The notes: generated by a model not told the origin, from the letters alone. Numbered from the stretch's first letter, positions 1-6,293 are shown. The stretch is DNA of 16,085 nt from SIG603 sp964369225 (GCA_964369225.1 CAYJER010000050.1:1-16085), one strand, 5' to 3'. Made by a program: numbers and translations.

Positions 1-52
1 GTCGACCTCTAGCGTGACAGGCTAGCGTTCTAACCAACTGAACTACTGGGCC
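1..52 (-). tRNA. tRNA-Asp (GTC), 3' end cut by window edge
   Basis: Read on the minus strand, the sequence starts GGCCCAG with a standard D-arm (GTTCAGTTGGTTAGAAC) and an anticodon arm CTAGC-CTGTCAC-GCTAG, whose anticodon is GTC (Asp). The variable region and the start of the T-arm follow, then the window ends, so the T-loop and acceptor 3' strand are missing. It lies just downstream of tRNA-Val and shares its transcript. Confidence 0.93.
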
Positions 53-57
53 ATATA

Positions 58-134
58 TGGTGGGGACAATAGGACTCGAACCTATGACCCCCTGCTTGTA
101 AGGCAGGTGCTCTAACCAGCTGAGCTATGCCCCC
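58..134 (-). tRNA. tRNA-Val (TAC)
   Basis: A complete cloverleaf on the minus strand: acceptor GGGGGCA pairs with TGTCCCC (one G-U), the D-arm is GCTC...GAGC, and the anticodon stem-loop is CCTGC-CTTACAA-GCAGG, giving anticodon TAC (Val). The T-arm is ATAGG-TTCGAGT-CCTAT and the discriminator is A. The CCA end is encoded (58-60). It is the first gene of the leftward tRNA operon, followed 5 bases later by tRNA-Asp. Confidence 0.97.
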
Positions 135-187
135 ATACAGCGTCATCAGTGCTTTGCGTTTTGTTGCTGTGTCCTGACGACTTATAT

Positions 188-216
188 ATAATACAACATT
201 TGTTTTGATTTGTCAA
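188..216 (-). promoter_or_regulatory. Sigma-A promoter of the tRNA-Val/tRNA-Asp operon
   Basis: On the minus strand there is a perfect -35 TTGACA (211-216), a 17-base spacer and a -10 TATTAT (188-193), about 54 bases upstream of mature tRNA-Val. Consensus match and position make it the clear promoter of the leftward tRNA transcript. Confidence 0.85.
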
Positions 217-477
217 TACTTTTTTTGAAAAAAATTCGATTTTTTTTGATTTTTTTTTCGAGATATAATTTTACATGAGTTTTTGCATATATTTGTCAAT
301 AAATAAACTTTTAAATCTGATAATATGTGTTCAATGTACAACAAACTTTAATTGTTATTATTTTTTTAAAAAGTTAAATTATATTTTAGCTTTAATTTTT
401 GATTGATTTTAAGAAAAAAATTAAAACTGATAAAAAGCAATCTAAGTGTAGTCAAAAACTAATTCAAAATAAAATAG
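217..477. other. AT-rich gene-free stretch
   Basis: This is the divergent spacer between the leftward tRNA promoter and the rightward ImmA promoter. It is very AT-rich with long T and A runs (for example 221-258). I see no open frame with a ribosome binding site, no RNA gene and no clear inverted repeat. It may act as an UP-element-like flank for either promoter, but nothing shows that directly. Confidence 0.5.
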
Positions 478-506
478 TTGTAAAATAGAGACAAATAGTG
501 TATAAT
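478..506 (+). promoter_or_regulatory. Sigma-A promoter of the ImmA-DUF2971 operon
   Basis: -35 TTGTAA (478-483), 17-base spacer and a perfect -10 TATAAT (501-506). Transcription would start near 513, leaving an unusually long 5' leader of about 124 bases before the ImmA start codon. Confidence 0.75.
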
Positions 507-512
507 ATAAGG

Positions 513-636
513 GGATGTACGTACGACTAAGAACTAATGGTGAAAGACTAACTTAGCATAAAAATAGCTATTCATCATTCACTTTTAGTCTTTAGAGTTG
601 CACGTGGCTAGACGCACATGAAAAGGAGAGTTTACT
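513..636 (+). promoter_or_regulatory. Foldable 5' leader of the ImmA operon
   Basis: The leader can fold on itself. The closing stem pairs 515-522 with 612-619 (7 of 8 positions); within it 532-535 pair with 596-599, and a perfect 9-bp helix joins AAAGACTAA (543-551) to TTAGTCTTT (585-593). A small TAGC/GCTA hairpin (554-557 with 567-570) sits in the loop. The closing stem ends just before the ribosome binding site AAAGGAGAG (622-630). The nesting is seen in the sequence; a regulatory or small-RNA role is inference. It matches no riboswitch class I know. Confidence 0.4.
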
Positions 637-1161
637 ATGGACAAGATATTAAACGCTAAACAATTATTAGAAAAATATGAAATAAGGACTTTTCCTGTAG
701 ATGTAAAAGAAATATGCAAGAAAGAAAATATATTTTTGATAGAAGAATACGATATGGAGACTCTTGAAAAGAAATTTGACCAAGGGATTTCAGGTGCATT
801 CTTAAGAAACGCTTTGATAGACGAAAATGGAACAGAGCAAAATACTATTATTGTAAATGAAAAAGATATTCCTTCAAGAAAACGTTTTACTATTGCACAC
901 GAGCTAGGACATTATTTTCTGCATGAAGACAATAAAATAATAAGTTTTAGAAGTGAAAGAGGATTAAAAGAAACTGAGGCTAACATTTTTGCAGCAGAAT
1001 TATTAATGCCTGAACACATGCTTAAAGCTGAATACAAAAAATTAGAGGGTGAAAATTTACCTAGTTGTAGTGTTTTAGCCGATTTATTTGATGTCTCAAA
1101 GAGTGCTATGAGTGTTCGTCTTATGAATTTAGGGCTTAACTTTGAAGAGTTCAGTCTATAA
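637..1161 (+). CDS. ImmA/IrrE-family zinc metallopeptidase
   Basis: A 174-residue protein of the ImmA/IrrE family (COG2856). Known members cleave XRE-type repressors and so derepress mobile elements or stress regulons. Visible here is the zinc site HELGH at residues 88-92 (His88 and His92 ligands, Glu89 catalytic), with the third ligand Glu114 in the helix ETEANIFAAELLMP; a short C-terminal region follows. The ATG is set by AAAGGAGAG six bases upstream. The stop is 11 bases before the DUF2971 gene, so the two form an operon driven by the promoter at 478-506. The partner repressor normally fused to or beside ImmA is absent: neither neighbour has a helix-turn-helix. The substrate is therefore unknown. 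Family call firm, biological role open. Confidence 0.9.
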   Translation: MDKILNAKQLLEKYEIRTFPVDVKEICKKENIFLIEEYDMETLEKKFDQGISGAFLRNALIDENGTEQNTIIVNEKDIPSRKRFTIAHELGHYFLHEDNKIISFRSERGLKETEANIFAAELLMPEHMLKAEYKKLEGENLPSCSVLADLFDVSKSAMSVRLMNLGLNFEEFSL

Positions 1162-1172
1162 GAGGTGGCAGA

Positions 1173-2219
1173 ATGAGCGATAGTATTTTTCATGACCAGC
1201 TAAAAAACTTTGCTGAAAATTCTGGTACAGAGAAAATTCTTGATAGCTTTAAAACATATTTAAATACAATTAACAACGCATGCGAGCAGATTTATCTTAA
1301 ATCATTGGTAGGTATTAATGAAGATAAAATTGAATCTCTTTGTCATTATTCTACAGCTAGAACCTTTCCTTTATTGGTAGATAGGGTAAATAGTTGTGAG
1401 AATAATAGAGAATGTGAAAATAAGATAACAGATAATACTCATAAATGTAAAGTTAGTTGTGGAACATTTAAAGGTGGATATAATAAAATAAGACTTTATA
1501 ATGCACAATATTTGAATGACCCTAATGAGGGTACCAGCTTTTTCTTTAAATTACTTAATAACAATACTTCTTTCGCTAATGATATTAAATCTGAATATAG
1601 CAATCAAATTAGAACTAAAAGTGATATATATATTTTGTCGTTTACTACATTAGATGATTTCTTGCCAATGTGGAGCATGTATGGTGATGGCGGAAAAGGT
1701 GTTTGCTTAAAGACTTTGCCACATAATTTTCAAAATCATATTTATGAAGATAAAGGTGAAGATATAATTGTAGCTAATTCGCAGTTTAGGTTATCTAAAG
1801 TGTTTTATATCGGAAAAAATATTGATAGCTTAGATACACAGATTAAAGAAGAAGTAAAAAGCATTTCTGATGCTTTATCGAAGATATCAAACGAATTAGA
1901 GTTTAGAGAACCTTCTGTAAGAGAACTTATAAAAAAAGAGGTTTTGATAAGCTTAGATAAGATACGATTTTTATTTAAAGATGAGTCGTATAAATTTGAA
2001 AATGAGTACAGAGTAATACATAACACACCTGACTATTTAATTGATAAGATTAAGGTGGATAGCGACATACGTCTATATATTGAGTTGCCTTTTGATTTGT
2101 CGTACACAGAAATGATATTGGGTCCCAAATGCGAAAATTCTATACAACTAACTCAATTGGCACTGCATAATCCTCAAAAAGTTAGTGAAGTTAAAAAGTC
2201 AAATGTTAAATATCGATAA
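1173..2219 (+). CDS. DUF2971 family protein
   Basis: A 348-residue soluble protein with the DUF2971 hallmarks: YLNDPNEG (113-120), a core segment ILSFTT...LPMWSMYGDGGKGVCL (154-179) and FENEYRVIH (275-283). The first 100 or so residues are extra and contain several cysteines (C75, C81, C92, C96) that could form a metal site. The ribosome binding site AGAGGTGG lies just before the ATG. It is second in the operon with the ImmA protease and ends at a bidirectional terminator. The biochemical function of DUF2971 is not established to my knowledge; the SFTT and ENE motifs loosely recall the STS and ExE motifs of ADP-ribosyltransferases, which is speculation. Pairing with a protease suggests a regulated effector, again inference. 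Confidence 0.8.
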   Translation: MSDSIFHDQLKNFAENSGTEKILDSFKTYLNTINNACEQIYLKSLVGINEDKIESLCHYSTARTFPLLVDRVNSCENNRECENKITDNTHKCKVSCGTFKGGYNKIRLYNAQYLNDPNEGTSFFFKLLNNNTSFANDIKSEYSNQIRTKSDIYILSFTTLDDFLPMWSMYGDGGKGVCLKTLPHNFQNHIYEDKGEDIIVANSQFRLSKVFYIGKNIDSLDTQIKEEVKSISDALSKISNELEFREPSVRELIKKEVLISLDKIRFLFKDESYKFENEYRVIHNTPDYLIDKIKVDSDIRLYIELPFDLSYTEMILGPKCENSIQLTQLALHNPQKVSEVKKSNVKYR

Positions 2220-2222
2220 ACA

Positions 2223-2259
2223 AAAAACTGTTGCAGTTTAATCACTTGCAACAGTTTTT
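2223..2259. terminator. Bidirectional intrinsic terminator between convergent operons
   Basis: A perfect 13-bp inverted repeat AAAAACTGTTGCA / TGCAACAGTTTTT with an 11-base loop. Its A-run and T-run ends let it stop the DUF2971 transcript from the left and the 2269-2853 transcript from the right. Confidence 0.9.
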
Positions 2260-2268
2260 AGTATACTA

Positions 2269-2853
2269 TTATATGTCTTGTTTTGTATCGTCGTTTTCTT
2301 CTTCGACATCAAAGCCGATATCTTCTGAAACTGGTTCAGATGAAACCTCTTGAACGTCTTCATAATCTACATAGACTTCAACATCTGGGGCGCTAGGCTT
2401 TTTGCTGATTTTTTCAGCAGCAGAGCTTACAGCATTCTTTACTTGTTTTGTAGCCTCGCCGGCTATATCTTTTGCAGTTTGAACCACAGCTGGTGCTTCT
2501 TCTTTAATTTTTCCAGCTACTACAACGCTTGCGTGTGCTACTGCCTTGCCAGCTTTTGCAGTTGCTGTACCCATTTCAGAGAAAGCCTCTGTTACTTCAT
2601 CTGTGTTAATTCCGATAGTTTCAGCCTTTGTTTTTACGGCTTTTTTTACTTTTTCGCCTGTTTCGCAATAGACTTCACAAGCTGCTTTCTTAACATCTTC
2701 AAAAGTGCTTTTCTTTTGAGGAGTATTAAAGTCTTCATCGTCGTCTAAAACTTCGTTTTGTTTGTTTTCTTCATACTTATTAGCAATTTTAACAGCGGCG
2801 TATCCTGCACCAACTGCAACGGCTAAACCCATTAATTTAACGAATATACCCAT
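2269..2853 (-). CDS. Hypothetical Ala/Lys-rich protein with N-terminal hydrophobic segment
   Basis: 194 residues. A hydrophobic N-terminal segment (about 5-24, KLMGLAVAVGAGYAAVKIA) is followed by a short acidic stretch, then a long Ala/Lys/Val-rich amphipathic middle (about 50-150) and a strongly acidic tail (157-194) ending EENDDTKQDI. The layout of one membrane or signal-like helix plus a low-complexity helical tail resembles YtxH/LEA-like stress or envelope proteins, but I do not recognise a defined family. The start ATG has AAAGGTGG upstream on the minus strand, and a promoter with TTGACA lies at 2887-2915. It is transcribed leftward and ends in the shared terminator. No function is assigned. 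Confidence 0.7.
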   Translation of the reverse strand: MGIFVKLMGLAVAVGAGYAAVKIANKYEENKQNEVLDDDEDFNTPQKKSTFEDVKKAACEVYCETGEKVKKAVKTKAETIGINTDEVTEAFSEMGTATAKAGKAVAHASVVVAGKIKEEAPAVVQTAKDIAGEATKQVKNAVSSAAEKISKKPSAPDVEVYVDYEDVQEVSSEPVSEDIGFDVEEENDDTKQDI

Positions 2854-2886
2854 AATCTTACCACCTTTTTATCTTTATATACTAAA

Positions 2887-2915
2887 AGTTTAACACTATT
2901 GTTATTATATGTCAA
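2887..2915 (-). promoter_or_regulatory. Sigma-A promoter for the 2269-2853 gene
   Basis: On the minus strand: TTGACA (2910-2915), 17-base spacer, TAAACT (2887-2892), about 35 bases upstream of the start codon. It makes the gene transcribable separately from the 2948-3388 gene upstream. Confidence 0.65.
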
Positions 2916-2947
2916 TGCTAATTAAAAAGTTTTCAGTTGATTAACAT

Positions 2948-3388
2948 TTACAAATATTCTCGCATTGCAACGGCAAAATCTTCTTCAAGCTTTATTAAAT
3001 CACGGCAAAGCTCTTTTGATTTATAGTTTGCGTTTTCATACTTATTAAGACTTTGATTTAAAGACTTAATTCCCATGTTGCATCCGTCTGTCATAATGTT
3101 TGCAATTGTTGTGTCGTGTTCGCCTGTCATCATCTTCATATTAGTTACAACCCACGACATAGCCTTAGCCATGGCTGGCACATCTTCATCAGTTTTAGAA
3201 TAAGAGTTAAGCTCTTTGTGAATGTTGTTGCCAAGTTTTGAGTGTCTGTCTTTGCATTCGGTTAGCTTGTGAAGAAGCTCCGAGTTGGCAGTTTTGCCCA
3301 TGAGTTCATCGATTGAATTAACTGCCATTTTAGAACCTGAATTGCAATCTTTTAATAAGTTTATTGTATCTTTTGATGTTGTGTTCAT
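2948..3388 (-). CDS. Small helical protein, DUF2383/ferritin-like type
   Basis: 146 residues, predicted almost wholly helical with no membrane segment or signal peptide. The spacing of helices, the pattern ELLHKLTECKDRH near residue 40 and DGCNMGIKSLNQ near residues 103-114 resemble the DUF2383 four-helix, ferritin-like proteins common in spore-forming Clostridia. I see no full set of di-iron ligands. The ATG is preceded by AAAGGAGC on the minus strand. It lies upstream of, and in line with, the Ala/Lys-rich gene, but that gene has its own promoter. The family assignment is tentative and the role unknown. Confidence 0.65.
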   Translation of the reverse strand: MNTTSKDTINLLKDCNSGSKMAVNSIDELMGKTANSELLHKLTECKDRHSKLGNNIHKELNSYSKTDEDVPAMAKAMSWVVTNMKMMTGEHDTTIANIMTDGCNMGIKSLNQSLNKYENANYKSKELCRDLIKLEEDFAVAMREYL

Positions 3389-3458
3389 TTTTTTAGCTCC
3401 TTTTATTTGTTATATTATTGAATAGTAAAGTACGGATAAAAACTGAATTTGATAAAAT

Positions 3459-3622
3459 ATTGTAGGGGAGGGTCGCTTAGAAAATTTAGCCATGTAGGGG
3501 ACGCCCTACATTAATTTCTGAGTTTTAACGAATTAATTCTAATAAAAAAATCCGCAAGGATTTTCACATTAACTTTTCACTCTTCACTTTTTACTTTTCA
3601 CTAACCTCCCGTCCCCTACAAT
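3459..3622. repeat. Palindromic MITE-like repeat, copy 1
   Basis: About 164 bases bounded by inverted ends ATTGTAGGGGAGGG (from 3459) and CCTCCCGTCCCCTACAAT (to 3622). An internal palindrome ATGTAGGG/CCCTACAT lies at 492-511 past 3000. The module at 3545-3580 is the reverse complement of 7385-7420 with a single mismatch over 36 bases. It fills the 3389-3702 gap; no coding frame is supported. It belongs to the family seen again at 7475-7733 and 10000-10226. Confidence 0.75.
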
Positions 3623-3702
3623 AGTTATAAATTTAAATATTTACTATATTTTTGCCACTATCATTCGTATTATTCTATTATAAGAAAAATTTTTAAAATA
3701 TC

Positions 3703-3731
3703 TTGACTTTTTACTAGATACATGCTATACT
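3703..3731 (+). promoter_or_regulatory. Sigma-A promoter of the rpmG-secE-nusG operon
   Basis: TTGACT (3703-3708), 17-base spacer, TATACT (3726-3731). The start site would be near 3738, about 140 bases before the rpmG start codon. Confidence 0.8.
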
Positions 3732-3737
3732 ATTTCT

Positions 3738-3763
3738 ACCTCAACAAAGAGGTTTATTTTTTT
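3738..3763 (+). terminator. Attenuator-like hairpin at the 5' end of the rpmG operon transcript
   Basis: ACCTC (3738-3742) pairs with GAGGT (3749-3753) across a six-base loop and is followed by an almost pure T-run to 3763. It begins at the expected transcription start, so the mRNA would carry a terminator-like hairpin at its very 5' end. The stem is short, so it may be a weak attenuator, a start-site stability hairpin or a protein site. Confidence 0.45.
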
Positions 3764-3786
3764 ATGCCTTAAGTTTGAGGGAGGCA

Positions 3787-3834
3787 ATGAACATTAAATT
3801 GTTCCTATAAGTCAGCTCGGTTTCTCTTGCCGAG
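3787..3834 (+). promoter_or_regulatory. Possible 7-codon leader peptide plus hairpin upstream of rpmG
   Basis: A GAGGGAGG stretch (3777-3784) precedes ATG at 3787, which opens a 7-codon frame (MNIKLFL, stop 3808-3810). Then comes a hairpin CTCGG (3816-3820) / CCGAG (3830-3834). The spacing to the ribosome binding site is tight, so translation is uncertain. It is noted as part of a leader richer in structure than a plain 5' UTR. Confidence 0.25.
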
Positions 3835-3875
3835 TGAAAAACAAAAATTTTTTCCGTAAATCGGGAGGTGCCGTT

Positions 3876-4025
3876 ATGAGAGTAAAGATTACATTATCAT
3901 GCACAGAGTGCAAACAACGCAATTACAACACAATGAAAAACAAGAAGAATGATCCTGAAAGACTTGAGATGAACAAGTATTGCAGATTCTGTAGAAAGCA
4001 TACAGTTCACAAGGAAACAAAATAA
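3876..4025 (+). CDS. rpmG: Ribosomal protein L33 (bL33)
   Basis: A 49-residue protein starting MRVKITLSC, a structural component of the 50S subunit near the E site. It carries two Cys pairs (CTEC and CRFC), the zinc-binding C+ form of L33. The start is chosen at 3876 because GGGAGGTG sits seven bases upstream and the length then equals the family norm; an in-frame upstream ATG at 3834 would add 14 non-conserved residues. It is first in the rpmG-secE-nusG cluster, the usual order in Bacillota, and secE begins 19 bases after its stop. Confidence 0.96.
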   Translation: MRVKITLSCTECKQRNYNTMKNKKNDPERLEMNKYCRFCRKHTVHKETK

Positions 4026-4044
4026 TTTGGCGGAGGTAGAGCTT

Positions 4045-4287
4045 ATGTCTGAGAAAAAGCAAAGCGATAAAAAGCCTAATTTCTTTAAATCCTTTGGTGG
4101 TAGAGTAGGCAAATTTCTCCGTGACTGTAAAGGTGAGCTAAAGAAAATAGTTTGGCCTACCACAAATACAGTGTTTAAAAACATGGGAGTTGTTTTGGCA
4201 ACAATGCTTATTTTAGGGGTATTCATTTTCCTACTTGATACAGTGTTTATGCAACTTTTAGGTCTTGTTATGGATATTGCAAATTGA
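4045..4287 (+). CDS. secE: Preprotein translocase subunit SecE
   Basis: 80 residues, the small single-span SecE form typical of Gram-positives and an essential partner of SecY in the membrane translocon. A charged N-terminus is followed by the conserved amphipathic stretch ending ELKKIVWPT (the signature before the membrane helix), then one transmembrane helix (about residues 50-75). The start is set at ATG 4045 by GGCGGAGG eight bases upstream; the TTG at 4027 lies before this ribosome binding site and is rejected. It sits between rpmG and nusG, as is standard. Confidence 0.95.
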   Translation: MSEKKQSDKKPNFFKSFGGRVGKFLRDCKGELKKIVWPTTNTVFKNMGVVLATMLILGVFIFLLDTVFMQLLGLVMDIAN

Positions 4288-4320
4288 GTTCCCTAATTAA
4301 TAGAAATGGAGGAACAAGAT

Positions 4321-4845
4321 ATGTCCGATGAGGCAAAGTGGTACGTCGTACACACTTATTCAGGCTATGAAAATAAAGTAGCATCTAATCTTGAAAAAGT
4401 GGTTGAAAACCGTGGTCTTCAAGATTATATAAAAGAGATTAGGATTCCTACTGAAATGGTTACTGAAATCCGTGAGGATGGAAAAACTAAAGAGGTAGAG
4501 AGGAAGATTTACCCAGGATATGTTATGATTAAAATGATCGTGACAGATGAATCATGGTACGCTGTAAGAAACATTAGAGGATGCACAGGTTTTATAGGGA
4601 CAACTACTGACCCTGTACCTTTATCAGATGAAGAGGTTGAAAGACTAGGTGTAAGCAAGAGAACTGTTGAGGTTTCTTTCGCAGAGGGTGATTCTGTTAA
4701 GATTAAGTCAGGTCCGCTAGATGGATACGTAGGTTTGGTTACAGAGATTGATGCCGAAAACGGCACACTTCGAGTAACAGTGTCTATGTTCGGACGTGAG
4801 ACACCTGTAGATTTAGAAATATCTCAGGTGGAAAAAGTAAATTAA
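4321..4845 (+). CDS. nusG: Transcription elongation/termination factor NusG
   Basis: 174 residues, full length. NusG binds the RNA polymerase clamp and controls pausing, termination and transcription-translation coupling. The N-terminal NGN domain shows the signature KWYVVHTYSGYENKVASNL and PGYVMIKM, and a C-terminal KOW domain (about 120-174) contains GDSVKIKSGPLDGYVG and the closing QVEKV. The start ATG 4321 follows GGAGGAACAAGAT; the earlier in-frame ATG at 4306 overlaps that ribosome binding site and is rejected. secE ends 33 bases upstream. Confidence 0.97.
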   Translation: MSDEAKWYVVHTYSGYENKVASNLEKVVENRGLQDYIKEIRIPTEMVTEIREDGKTKEVERKIYPGYVMIKMIVTDESWYAVRNIRGCTGFIGTTTDPVPLSDEEVERLGVSKRTVEVSFAEGDSVKIKSGPLDGYVGLVTEIDAENGTLRVTVSMFGRETPVDLEISQVEKVN

Positions 4846-4851
4846 GATATT

Positions 4852-4871
4852 AAGCGTACAACACGCTTTTT
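4852..4871 (+). terminator. Weak intrinsic terminator/attenuator between nusG and rplK
   Basis: AAGCGT (4852-4857) pairs with ACGCTT (4863-4868) over a five-base loop, followed by a short T-run. The T-run is only five long, so read-through into rplK is likely. A second hairpin GGGGAA/TTCCCC follows at 4876-4890. Confidence 0.5.
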
Positions 4872-4891
4872 ATGTGGGGAACAATTCCCCT

Positions 4892-4935
4892 GTGGGAGGG
4901 TGCAAAAAAACTGATTGCAACCCGCCATGAACCAC
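4892..4935 (+). promoter_or_regulatory. Putative L1-binding autoregulatory leader upstream of rplK
   Basis: An outer helix GTGG (4892-4895)/CCAC (4932-4935) and an inner helix GGG-TGCAA (898-905 past 4000)/TTGCA-CCC (915-923 past 4000) flank an asymmetric internal loop with GGGAG on the left and CCATGAA on the right. Those are the features of the L1-stalk site of 23S rRNA, which L1 operon mRNAs mimic. It sits just before the rplK ribosome binding site, where L1 binding would repress rplK-rplA. The structure is seen; binding is inferred. Confidence 0.6.
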
Positions 4936-4955
4936 GAATTTTGGAGGTGCAAAAA

Positions 4956-5381
4956 ATGGCTCAAAAGGTTACGGGCTTTATTAAGCTTCAAATACCAGCT
5001 GGTAAAGCTACACCAGCACCACCTGTTGGTCCTGCTCTAGGACAACACGGTGTAAACATTATGGCGTTCACTAAAGAATTTAATGAGCGTACAAAAAACG
5101 ACGTAGGATTAATTATCCCTGTTGTTATTACGGTTTATGCAGACCGTTCATTCACATTTGTAACTAAGACTCCACCTGCTGCAGTTTTAATAAAAAAAGC
5201 TTGCGGAATAGAGAGCGGTTCTGGTGTGCCAAACAAAACTAAAGTAGCTAAAATCACAAAAGAACAAGTAAAGAAAATCGCCGAGCAAAAAATGCCTGAC
5301 TTAAACGCTGCTAACGTTGATACTGCTATGAGCATGATCGCAGGTACAGCAAGAAGTATGGGTATCGAAGTCGTAGATTAA
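4956..5381 (+). CDS. rplK: Ribosomal protein L11 (uL11)
   Basis: 141 residues, the family norm. L11 is part of the GTPase-associated centre of the 50S subunit, binding 23S rRNA and the base of the L7/L12 stalk. The N-terminal domain has the proline-rich PAGKATPAPPVGPALGQHG stretch with the linker after it, and the C-terminal rRNA-binding domain contains TPPAAVLIKKA and the closing GTARSMGIEV. ATG 4956 is selected by TTGGAGGTG eight bases upstream and by full-length alignment; the upstream in-frame extension covers the leader hairpins and is not coding. rplA follows. Confidence 0.97.
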   Translation: MAQKVTGFIKLQIPAGKATPAPPVGPALGQHGVNIMAFTKEFNERTKNDVGLIIPVVITVYADRSFTFVTKTPPAAVLIKKACGIESGSGVPNKTKVAKITKEQVKKIAEQKMPDLNAANVDTAMSMIAGTARSMGIEVVD

Positions 5382-5388
5382 TTACCCG

Positions 5389-5417
5389 GGTGGGAGGAAA
5401 ACTTCCGCAATTACCAC
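5389..5417 (+). promoter_or_regulatory. Second L1-site-like hairpin, upstream of rplA
   Basis: GTGG (5390-5393) pairs with CCAC (5414-5417), enclosing GGAA/TTCC (5396-5399 with 5403-5406) and a GA / GCAATTA internal loop. The GGTGGGAGG left strand copies that of the leader before rplK, but the right strand lacks ATGA. It could be a second, weaker L1 site or a translational hairpin for rplA. Confidence 0.4.
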
Positions 5418-5434
5418 TCTAGGAGGAAAAGTTA

Positions 5435-6127
5435 ATGAAACACGGTAAAAAATACGTTGATGGTGCAAAACTAATCGACAGAACAAAATTGTATGATACA
5501 GACGAGGCTCTTGATCTTTGCATTAAGACTGGTACAGCTAAATTTGACGAAACTGTTGAAGTTCACGTTAAATTAGGTGTTGACGGTCGTCATGCAGATC
5601 AACAAGTTCGTGGTGCTATTGTATTACCACATGGTACAGGTAAGGCTGTTCGTGTATTGGTAATTTGTAAAGAAGACAAAATTGCAGCAGCTCAAGAGGC
5701 TGGAGCAGATTTTGTTGGTGGTGTAGACATGGTTCAAAAGATCCAAACAGAGAACTGGATGGATTTTGATGTTCTTATTACTTCACCTGACATGATGGGT
5801 CAAGTTGGACGTTTAGGTAAAATCTTAGGACCTCGTGGTCTTATGCCAAACCCTAAGGCTGGTACAGTTTCTCCTGACGTTGCTAAGGCAGTTTCAGAGG
5901 CTAAAGCTGGTAAAATTGAGTACCGTCTTGACAAAACAAACATCATTCACTGCCCAATTGGTAAAGTTTCTTTCGGAACTGAAAAGTTACAAGACAACTT
6001 CGATACACTTTTAGGTGCTATCGTTAAGGCTAAGCCTGCAGCTGCAAAAGGTCAATACCTAAAGAGCTGTGTTGTAAGTGCAACAATGGGCCCTGGCGTA
6101 AGAATTAATCCAAATAAAATTGGTTAA
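5435..6127 (+). CDS. rplA: Ribosomal protein L1 (uL1)
   Basis: 230 residues, standard length. L1 forms the mobile stalk of the 50S subunit at the E site and represses its own operon by binding mRNA. The sequence shows FDETVEVHVKLGVD near the N-terminus, the conserved LGKILGPRGLMPNPKAGTV loop (about 129-147) and GPGVRINP near the C-terminus. The start has TAGGAGG eight bases upstream. It is co-transcribed with rplK; the L10 promoter begins only three bases after its stop. Confidence 0.97.
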   Translation: MKHGKKYVDGAKLIDRTKLYDTDEALDLCIKTGTAKFDETVEVHVKLGVDGRHADQQVRGAIVLPHGTGKAVRVLVICKEDKIAAAQEAGADFVGGVDMVQKIQTENWMDFDVLITSPDMMGQVGRLGKILGPRGLMPNPKAGTVSPDVAKAVSEAKAGKIEYRLDKTNIIHCPIGKVSFGTEKLQDNFDTLLGAIVKAKPAAAKGQYLKSCVVSATMGPGVRINPNKIG

Positions 6128-6130
6128 TGC

Positions 6131-6159
6131 TTGACAAGCCAAACAAAATATGATATAAT
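6131..6159 (+). promoter_or_regulatory. Consensus sigma-A promoter of rplJ-rplL
   Basis: Perfect TTGACA (6131-6136), 17-base spacer, perfect TATAAT (6154-6159), starting three bases after the rplA stop. It gives the L10-L12 genes their own strong transcript, consistent with the four L12 copies needed per ribosome. Confidence 0.92.
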
Positions 6160-6164
6160 AATTA

Positions 6165-6293
6165 AGCTGTTTACCAAAGACAGTAGGTGCCTTATGGCAT
6201 AACGGGTTTCCCACCTACCGAGGCAAAGCGTTTTATACAAAATCATTGTATCTTACTGCCTTTCTCGGTCAAACGGGGAAGGCATTTTATTTT
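6165..6293 (+). ncRNA. L10 leader (ribosomal protein L10-L12 autoregulatory RNA)
   Basis: The leader contains the conserved CAAAGACAGTAGGTG block, whose GTAGGTG (6183-6189) pairs with CACCTAC (6212-6218), followed by CCGAGGCAAAG. This is the known L10(L12)4 binding kink-turn arrangement. It ends in a terminator hairpin (6257-6293), and CCGAG (6218-6222) can pair instead with CTCGG (6264-6268) to form an antiterminator. Excess L10-L12 would favour termination. Confidence 0.9.
6257..6293 (+). terminator. Attenuator hairpin of the L10 leader
   Basis: An 11-bp stem starting TGCCTT (6257-6262) and closing AAGGCA (6279-6284), with a six-base loop and a TTTTATTTT tail. It is the premature terminator used by the L10 leader to limit rplJ-rplL expression. 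Confidence 0.8.

Noticed and set aside
2350..2748. Plus-strand open frame rich in Phe/Tyr/Cys
   Set aside because: Antisense shadow of the Ala/Lys-rich gene, which has its own promoter and ribosome binding site; the plus frame has neither.
4306..4320. Upstream ATG as the NusG start
   Set aside because: It overlaps the ribosome binding site GGAGG and adds residues not typical of NusG.
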